Below are positions 57,340 through 64,000 of a stretch of DNA of 64,000 nucleotides, one piece after another. Origin of the DNA: Balanoglossus misakiensis (Eukaryota > Hemichordata); the NCBI GenBank assembly GCA_040954595.2, contig CM082593.2:10478001-10542000 (forward strand). Direction: 5' to 3'. The notes under the pieces are model-generated. The model was not told the DNA's origin and searched no databases. It was given only the letters and a program-made list of their open reading frames with translations. Made by a program: the position numbers and the translations under genes. Position 1 is the stretch's first letter. Each line of letters starts with the position of its first letter.

Positions 57340-57915
57340 AGGTCAAATGTCATGCTTTGGAAAGTTTTCATTTTTCCACGTCAAAAGCTCACCTAGGGTA
57401 CCTGTCTATGCATTGCCTATTGTGACGGTTCCGAAAAATGTGCACGAATGCCGGAATTTGCCACCTTTTTTCATGCCTGTGATCGGGGAGCCACTTCGCA
57501 CTCAAGCCAGGCGAAGGTATTTGCATATGGACAAACAAGTACACTATGTCGTAGTGTACCATTCTGTTTACAGTAAAGTGTAATTATCGGTCCATGAGTA
57601 ATTAAGTCCACAGACAAAGATAAGCTATATAAACAGTGTTCAAAGCAAAGGAAGCCCTTGCCTCACATTGCAGGCAGAGGATTTACAAAGGTGTGAAAGA
57701 CTATTTGTCCACATCAAGATAAGTCTTCGGCTTAACTTCGAAAAGCCAAAAAAAATCGACTGAGTTGGGTTAGGGGTACACGCCCACCCGCCACTTTTAC
57801 TTGCTTGTTATCTAAGCACAAGGGGCAAAACGCATTGCAAGATAGTAACATACGTTAACTTCAAGACCCAAATAGTGATTTTACGCGTGGTTGTATAGGG
57901 CATGGCATGTGACCT
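57340..57915. mobile_element. 576-bp TTAA-flanked MITE inserted in the LINE
   Basis: TTAA at 57336-57339 and 57916-57919. Ends 'aggtcaaatgtcatgc' and 'gcatggcatgtgacct' are inverted. It separates the RT halves of the surrounding LINE, so it inserted after that copy arrived. The interior is non-coding. Confidence 0.85.
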
Positions 57916-57919
57916 TTAA

Positions 57920-59300
57920 TATAAAATTCGTACAGCATACAAGGGAACATTCCTGTCGATGAGCTTGTTAACCAGTTTAAAGTGATTAACTCTGTCAAAA
58001 GCTTTTGAAGCATCCAGAAAACAAGTAAACACTGGTCTTCCATTGCTGGTGTAGTAGCTAATGATTTCTTTAAATGCAAATAAACACAGGTCAGTTGAAT
58101 GTTCTCGCTTGAAACCAAATTGTAAATAATGAGAGGTAAGAAACTCCTCACAACGAGAAAGTAAAATAGGCTCAAAAACTTTAGAGAAAACAGTTGCTAG
58201 TGCTATCGGCCGGTAGTTACTGGCATCACTACAAAGCTTAGTTTTATCCTTAATTGGAACTAAAATAACGTTGATAGCCTCAGTTTGCAGGTAACCATGA
58301 ACAATCAAGTCAAAATGGGTAAAATAGAGGAGTCTGAGAATTTGAGGTGCTCAGCTGAAATATTGTCAATGCCAGCTGTCTTATCGTCAGGTAACTTATG
58401 TATAGCAGAAATTACTTCTTCTTCAGAAACATACATATCAGAAGAAAATTTAACATACTTCATTTTCTCCTCGATGTCATTTTTACCAGTCTGAGCCTGG
58501 ACAGAATTCAAAATATCACTGAAATGCTTGTGCCACATAATTGCAATTTCACTCTCACCAGTCGCTCCACCTACAGTGTCAGAAAGCGGCATTTTTCTGC
58601 TAGTTTGCTTTCTGACTTCCTTCCAGAAGTCGTTCTGTTTGTGGCAGCGTAAATTGTCAGCCATCTTGTCAGCCCTATTTTGATTCTCAATCTTTTTACA
58701 AGCACGTAAAGCATACTTAAAACGAGCTCTGGAAGATTTCATGGTTTCAAAAAGCGGGCCTTGTTAAGGTTTACCCCCATTAACCCATAATAAAAACATG
58801 GAACGGGCATAGTCGTGACTTTCTTTTACAAAATCGTTCCAGCCAGGCACAACATGAACTTTCTGGTGAAACTTACGCCTAATGGTATCTTTTGCAGCAC
58901 AATTCAATGCGTCCACAACACTACTATAACAAGTATCAATTGCCTGTAAATGCGAAGGGTATGTACAGTTCACATTAGTGCAGAATAACTCTTCGGATAA
59001 ATTAATCTTATCAACCTTGGCTTTGGTACAACGGGTGTAGGCGGATATATTCTGCTGTGACAATTTTTTCCAATCAACTCGAAAATTACATTGCTTGAAG
59101 GAACTACTGCTGAAGCATTCATCAGCAGAAGTGTTGAAATGAACCTCTATTGAAACAGGAATATGGTCGGAGTCAACAACATTGCAAAGACTCGAAATTG
59201 AAAGAACATTGCTATAAAAAATTTTAGTGGTAACACAGTGGTCAATCCAAACTCAGCGTAATTCAATAAAACGCCCTAACACAGCCTGAACTCCGATAAT
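57920..59300 (-). mobile_element. Non-LTR retrotransposon: endonuclease end, linker and RT N-terminal part
   Basis: Minus strand, several frames. Near 59250-59150 'WIDHCVTT' and VVDSDHIPVSIEV are the C-terminal motifs of an AP-like endonuclease. 59063-58764 and 58742-58305 are linker and RT-start regions ('EEEVISAIHKLPDDKTAGID'). 58308-57920 carries 'ASNYRPIALATVFSKVFE' and 'FLDASKAFDRVNH' (the first catalytic Asp region). Frame changes near 58310 and 58750 and a stop in between show it is dead. Confidence 0.85.
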
Positions 59301-59336
59301 GTGTTGTCCCAAAATTCATTCCATGGAAAATAATCA

Positions 59337-59445
59337 CTGGTCTGTTTACGTATTTCAGCCGATTTTCCAAGGACTACTGCAACTCGCCAGAAGTGAGTAG
59401 CCTGCTAATGAGATCTCCACAACATTACGTAATGACGGTCAAAGT
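59337..59445 (+). repeat. Direct repeat right of the second LINE
   Basis: 'atcactggtctgtttacgta' and 'gacggtcaaagtccg' match 56607-56712. Confidence 0.65.
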
Positions 59446-59479
59446 CCGATGCCCCAGTGTCCGTCCTCAGCCCACCAAA

Positions 59480-59900
59480 AAATGCGAAAAAATATTACAA
59501 AAATCTTCTTCTCAAAATCGACGTGGCCTAGGACCTTGAAATTTGGCACAGGGGATTTTGGCCACATGGTCTACAAAAATCGCGAAAAGAATGTACATGC
59601 CCCCATTAACGTGCAAATTAGGTCAATTTGAAAATTTCGCTCGATTATAGCCACAAAGTCACGTGACTAATTACAAATTCAAAGGGCAGGTGCACCAGTA
59701 CTCATGGGCCCCAACCACCGTGCCAAATTTGGAGGCGCACCTGCCGGAATTTCAGAGAAAAACGGGCGCAAAAAAACGACTCAAGAAGAAAGAAGACAAA
59801 CTCCAGCAATAACAGAAGGGGACCAAGCGCCTGAGGGCTCTTGGTCCCCTAAATATGGGACTAAACTTGACAGATACCCGGAATATTTTCCTATTTAGGA
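59480..59900 (+). repeat. Interspersed repeat ending in a short hairpin
   Basis: 'gaccttgaaatttggcacag', 'gccccaaccaccgtgccaaa' and, near the end, 'ggggaccaag ... cttggtcccc' (59819-59857), an inverted pair. It is typical of a dispersed element, but only one copy is in the window. Confidence 0.5.
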
Positions 59901-60581
59901 TACCTGGTTGCATTTCCACCTAAAGGCGTCCTATTGGCGTGGAAATTTTATAACTTGAAATCGTTTGACTGGGTGATAGGTATTAATATCTTATGATGTT
60001 ATAAAACACTTGGCTCGCCGAAGGTAAGGACCGATTATAGCGTCAGTCGTGTCATAAAATCTATATGAACGTCATGGGTCAATAAACTTGATGGTCCAAT
60101 AAAATTTAATGGTTCGTAAAACTATTGTGTCCAATGTCTGCAGAGTATACTGGCTGCAACATGTGTATGAGTCAGGATTAACGGCTGTAGCCATCAACCC
60201 AAAAGGTGAACGTCCTATTCTCACTAACTTAAATAGGTTTTGCGACCTAGTTGAGTGATAAAAACCTTATGATAAAGTCGACACAATTTCAAGATGACGA
60301 TGTGCAAATGAGAGTTCATAAGCTAAAGTAAAGTTCAATGAATTCTATACAAAGTTCAAAAAAGATTTTTTACTAAAGGAAGACATGAACAAACTGATAT
60401 CGTCTCTTCATATTCGTACATGTCCAACTGTTGTGATTTGACCCCCCCCCCCCATGGTACATGAACCTATTACTTAGTACACACTTAAACAATTGGCATT
60501 TGAAGTGCCTTGCTTGACAGTGTTTAATGCGGTGGTCAGCCGCGTTTATCTCTCGCCACTTCATGCATCATGTCGCCTTAA

Positions 60582-60901
60582 AGGGACAAACTCTCTCTCT
60601 CGTCGCCCTTTTCTATTAATTATGTTTGATACAAGACACCGTTTATATTAATGGGCATGTGTATATGTAGTGAATGAACGTTCAACCACACACAACTTCC
60701 ATCCTGCTTGTATGATATGAGAGTAAAAACTCGCCCAAAATGAATTAATGGTAGAGACCGATTTTTCAGTTTTGCGAGTTTTCGCTCTCGTGTCTACATG
60801 CGGGATAGAAGGTGTGTGCGGTTGAACGTTGCATCACTATATATCCACATTTACATTAATATAAACGGTGTTTTGTATCAAACATGGAAAAGGGCAGCGA
60901 G
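60582..60901. mobile_element. AGGGACAAAG foldback MITE, right end shortened
   Basis: TTAA at 60578-60581, then 'agggacaaactctctctctc' and the internal palindrome ('ctcgcccaaaatgaattaat' and relatives). The right side stops at 'gggcagcgag' directly before TTAA (60902-60905), lacking the last ~20 bp of the full element at 39469-39815. Confidence 0.8.
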
Positions 60902-61262
60902 TTAAGGATGTACGATCAGTAAAATTGAAAGCATTGTCATTTCTTTTAATCGTGAATTTTCGTTTCTGATTTGTATGTATAATGAAAATCCATTTTGGGT
61001 CACTGCACTTGTTTTCGACTTTAAACAAGGCCGTGAATTTAGTCGACAATTGAAGAAAACTGCTAACGGTCAGCATTTTCTACCAATGGTTTGTCTATGG
61101 ATACAATATTGAACAAAGTTTATCTCAAAATAGAGCGTGATGAATTTATTTTGATTTGTCGGAGCTATGTGTAAAATTTCATGAAAATGACAATAGTAGA
61201 AGTGAGTTTTCTAACTATTCTCCATGTACTCCTATGGGAAGAGACACAGGCGCACAGTTTAC
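60902..61262 (+). repeat. AAGGATGTAC interspersed repeat, plus orientation
   Basis: 'aaggatgtacgatcagtaaa', 'accaatggtttgtctatgga' and 'gaaaatgacaatagtagaag' match the reverse complements of 8480-8890 and 51220-51460. Confidence 0.7.
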
Positions 61263-61541
61263 CAGTTGACGACCTCTAAAGAGGAAACGGGGGGGGGGGG
61301 GGGATGATGAAAGGTTTAAGACTTACAGATCACAACTTAAAGAGCCATTCAGAAAGAGGCTTAGAGTGGAGTATCAAATCGGACGATACCACTGACTGGT
61401 GGAGGAAGACAAAATAAGCAAACTGAGTAGATGAGTGCTCAGATTTCTTCAGAGGACCAAACGTTTCAAAGAATTATACGTGACAATCCATGCCTGGTCC
61501 GTCAGTAGATATAAACAGAACATTGTGGCTGTATTCATTAA

Positions 61542-61832
61542 AGGGACCAAGTCTCTCTCTCGCTGCCCTTTTTCCATTAATTATGTTTGATACAAGACTG
61601 CGTTTATATTATTCTACATGTGGATATAGTGAATCAACGTTCAACCATACACACCTTCCACCCCGCTTGTATAGACACGAGAGTTTTAAAAAGTAGCCAA
61701 AATGAATAAACGGTCTCTACCATTTATTCATTTTGGGCGAGTTTTTACTCTCGTATCATACAAGCCGGATGGAAGTTGTGTGTGGTTGAACGTTCATTCA
61801 CTAACATAAACGGTGTCTTGTATCATGTCCCT
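61542..61832. mobile_element. AGGGACAAAG foldback MITE, right arm internally deleted
   Basis: TTAA at 61538-61541 and 61833-61836. The left end 'agggaccaagtctctctctc' is complete; on the right 'gtgtcttgtatcatgtccct' shows that about 40 bp between the two blocks is missing compared with the full copy. Confidence 0.8.
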
Positions 61833-61899
61833 TTAACACTTTTGAAGCATTTTACTAATGCTAACATGACTAGACCAATTGAATGATGTTACATTGCAG

Positions 61900-61981
61900 G
61901 TTATCAACTCAGAGGGGCGTCTTGTTATAAAGCGGTACCTGACAAACAATCAGCTGGCAACGCTGAAAATACCTGTCAGTC
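61900..61981 (+). CDS. Isolated candidate exon of an unknown gene
   Basis: Acceptor 'gatgttacattgcag', donor 'gtaagtatg', 82 nt, phase 0 in and phase 1 out. Reads 'VINSEGRLVIKRYLTNNQLA' then TLKIPVS. The splice sites and balanced composition make a true exon likely, but I recognise no domain. It could be a distal exon of the CUB/sushi/EGF gene (same strand, phase 1 at its end) or of another gene; nothing in between links them. Confidence 0.45.
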
Positions 61982-62599
61982 GTAAGTATGAAAGTATACA
62001 TCATTTGAGTAGAATTTTACGGGAGTTCCTAACAAGGCTTGGACATGTCACGCACAAATACAAAGGGCGCGTATAAAGACAGACAAAACCTCGCTCAGTG
62101 TGAGGTGTTCAGCGATTGCATCTGATAAGTCGAAAATGCTTGATCACGTGTCATGTTCAGTTGGGAAATTGGATATGTCTCAGGCCAAAAAAACTAATAT
62201 GTGCTATTCCGATTACATGGTTTTCAAAAATATTGTAGGTAGAAAGGGACATTTTTTTATTTTTCAATTTTTTTTATATCTTTGGCCGTCGTAGTGTAGA
62301 AGAATGACATCATAGATCTTGCGTGATTCTCGCAATTTTCATGAATTGTTTTATATTTGACATCGTTATTTTTACTTCCGGTTTGCGAAGATCTAAACTG
62401 TTTTGGGTCGGCGGGCTAAAATTAGGGTAGTTCGGGTAATCGTTATGACATTGGGAGCTACGGCTGCAAAACCATGTGTCTCGTGCGAAAAGGGCCCTTA
62501 ACCTTTTGCAATATTTAACAGCAAACAACAGACAGTTTTGAGAATAAAAGGTTTCCGTCGTGTCTGACTTTCATATCGCATTAATAGCATATCCCTAAT

Positions 62600-62860
62600 T
62601 TTAAAGAAATTAGGAGAGACAGAGTGAAACAGGCAGAGTGGCAGACAGACACAAGCAGACAGACAGAGCAACATTCATCAGTAGAGACACTCACCGGTCG
62701 CTCGCTCGCTCGCTCACTCTCTCTCTCAGAGAGAGGGGGCAGACAGTCAGACAGACAGACGTTGACAGACAGTCAGTAAGTCAGTCAGCCAGTTAATCAG
62801 TCAGTCAGACGTCAAAGACACAGTGACACAAACACAGCGAGGGAGACAAAAGGACCTTTC
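62600..62860. repeat. Microsatellite complex (CAGA/TCAG/CTCG/CT)
   Basis: Runs of 'gacagacagac', 'cgctcgctcgctcg', 'ctctctctctcagagagaga' and 'agtcagtcag'. Pure simple sequence without coding value. Confidence 0.9.
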
Positions 62861-64000
62861 ATGCTTAAACCCCTGTTCTTCTGTTATAAACTTTGAAAAC
62901 CGTTCGTTTTCAGACTGCAGATTGCTCGAATAACGCGGCACACTGCCGAAACAATAAAACAAATACTAGTGGGAGCTCATAAAATAAAATCGCTCAACCA
63001 TTCCGTCGTCCTGAGTGACCTCAGCCACATTAATTCCGACGTCTTTTTAGGGTCATGAAAAAAGTCACAAATAAGGTATTTCCCCTAGGTCCACCTGAAG
63101 CAAAAAGTTTTCGTTTCGACTCCATCATTCCGAATAGTAAGAAAGCAACAAAATTGAAAAGACAGATGTAAAATGCAATCTCTCTCACGTGGTAACGTTT
63201 GTAACTATGGCAATCACGGTACGTGTTCAGTACACAGACAGGGAGAAAAGTTTCCCCATGCAATACATGTGTTCAGTAAGGTTTGACCTTGGTTTTACTT
63301 TGTACCATGATCGCCGCTTTCTAAGCATGGATGAACGACGGCGGTCAGACCCAATCGAACCCTTTCATGTCAGATGACCACGGTATCTCCAGTGTGAGAT
63401 GACATTTGACAAACCATTTGATTTCAACAAAATCTTCGCGTCGTCAACGCGTCGCATACCAGTCGCATATCGGTATTTACCCAATCATAAAAGTTGGAAA
63501 TTCGGGAGACTCGATCTGCAACCAAGTTGAGAGTAAATTTTGACGTTTGACTATTGGCAAGTAAACAGGTTACACAATGACTTGTCGGTTTTTCCTCCGT
63601 CATGGTCGTTCTTGACCCAAGTGTCCTTCCTTGACATTTAGACACACCTTGCGGTATGACCTTGGTGGTCATGTGCAATTAGTTTTCTTGTATAAGACGC
63701 TTTTCATGCCGGGGTAGACGACTTGTGCGTGGATCATCAACATTTCAGTGATATTTCAACGCAAAGTTTTAGCAATATTGAGAAAACAGGTAGTGAGGTG
63801 TCAAATGCATATCAATGTACGAAAATTAGGTCAAGCCACCCGACAGCAACCGCTTTCACACAGTGTCGGACGTTGCACGGAATGTGAAACGTTACACTGC
63901 TTCGGCCGTTCACATGCACCTGGGCGTGGTTTTGATTGATGGTCAAACGCCCCCACTTACTTTGGGCGTTTTCAATGGTAAATGTGTCGTATTGATCGAA
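62861..64000. other. Unassigned right end of window
   Basis: A frame at 63207 starts 'MAITVRVQYTDREKSFPMQY' and could run to a 'gtaagg' donor at 63276, so a first exon is conceivable, but there is no domain and no second exon. The rest shows nothing I can support. Confidence 0.25.

Noticed and set aside
57347-57583. 78-codon ORF inside the LINE region
   Set aside because: It lies within the TTAA-flanked insert and has no transposase or other domain.

Overview
This is an AT-rich, intron-containing animal genome segment that is dominated by repeats. The mix of CUB/sushi/EGF extracellular modules, a UBE2J1-like gene, L2/CR1-like LINEs, a hAT transposase and many short palindromic transposons with TTAA, TA or TWA targets fits a marine invertebrate, perhaps a hemichordate or cephalochordate. 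The species cannot be fixed from the sequence alone. There is no prokaryotic gene organisation.

Layout. 0.5-9.1 kb: eleven plus-strand exons of a secreted or cell-surface mosaic protein (CUB, CUB, CUB, sushi x4, calcium-binding EGF x2), with introns full of one palindromic MITE family. Three separate lesions suggest that the first half of this locus is decaying or misassembled: a splice-phase mismatch, a TGA at the conserved CUB tryptophan, and a frameshifted sushi exon cut by a MITE. 9.95-19.69 kb: a satellite array of 90-bp and 74-bp monomers in blocks, whose long open frames on both strands are a by-product of the 90-bp period. 19.7-23.4 kb: a tRNA-like hairpin, small tandem repeats (about 94, 60 and 50 bp) and a LINE 3' end.

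23.4-40.2 kb: a field of one interspersed repeat family (landmarks: 'tacaggactgtatg', 'gctaatttgcatat', terminal 'aaatgggacct') with a large direct duplication (about 28.1-33.7 kb against 36.3-40.2 kb). The two copies act as each other's empty site. They show a Harbinger-like element with a TAA duplication in one copy and a TTAA-duplicating foldback MITE in the other. 40.3-47.8 kb: a foldback element and a 4-kb inverted repeat whose arms are built of about 171-bp monomers.

49.5-50.9 kb: a GC-rich hairpin, then the terminal minus-strand exon of a UBE2J1-like ER-anchored ubiquitin-conjugating enzyme, with an apparent 1-nt frameshift in a G5 run. 53.2-54.3 kb: a broken, intron-containing hAT transposase relative. 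55.2-59.3 kb: two decayed minus-strand non-LTR retrotransposons, one interrupted by a TTAA-flanked element. 59.5-64 kb: more MITEs, one good isolated exon (61.9 kb), a microsatellite, and unassigned sequence.

Only the CUB/sushi/EGF exons, the UBE2J1-like exon and possibly the 61.9-kb exon look like host protein-coding sequence. The rest is mobile or tandem DNA. All exon limits come from reading splice sites and frames by eye.
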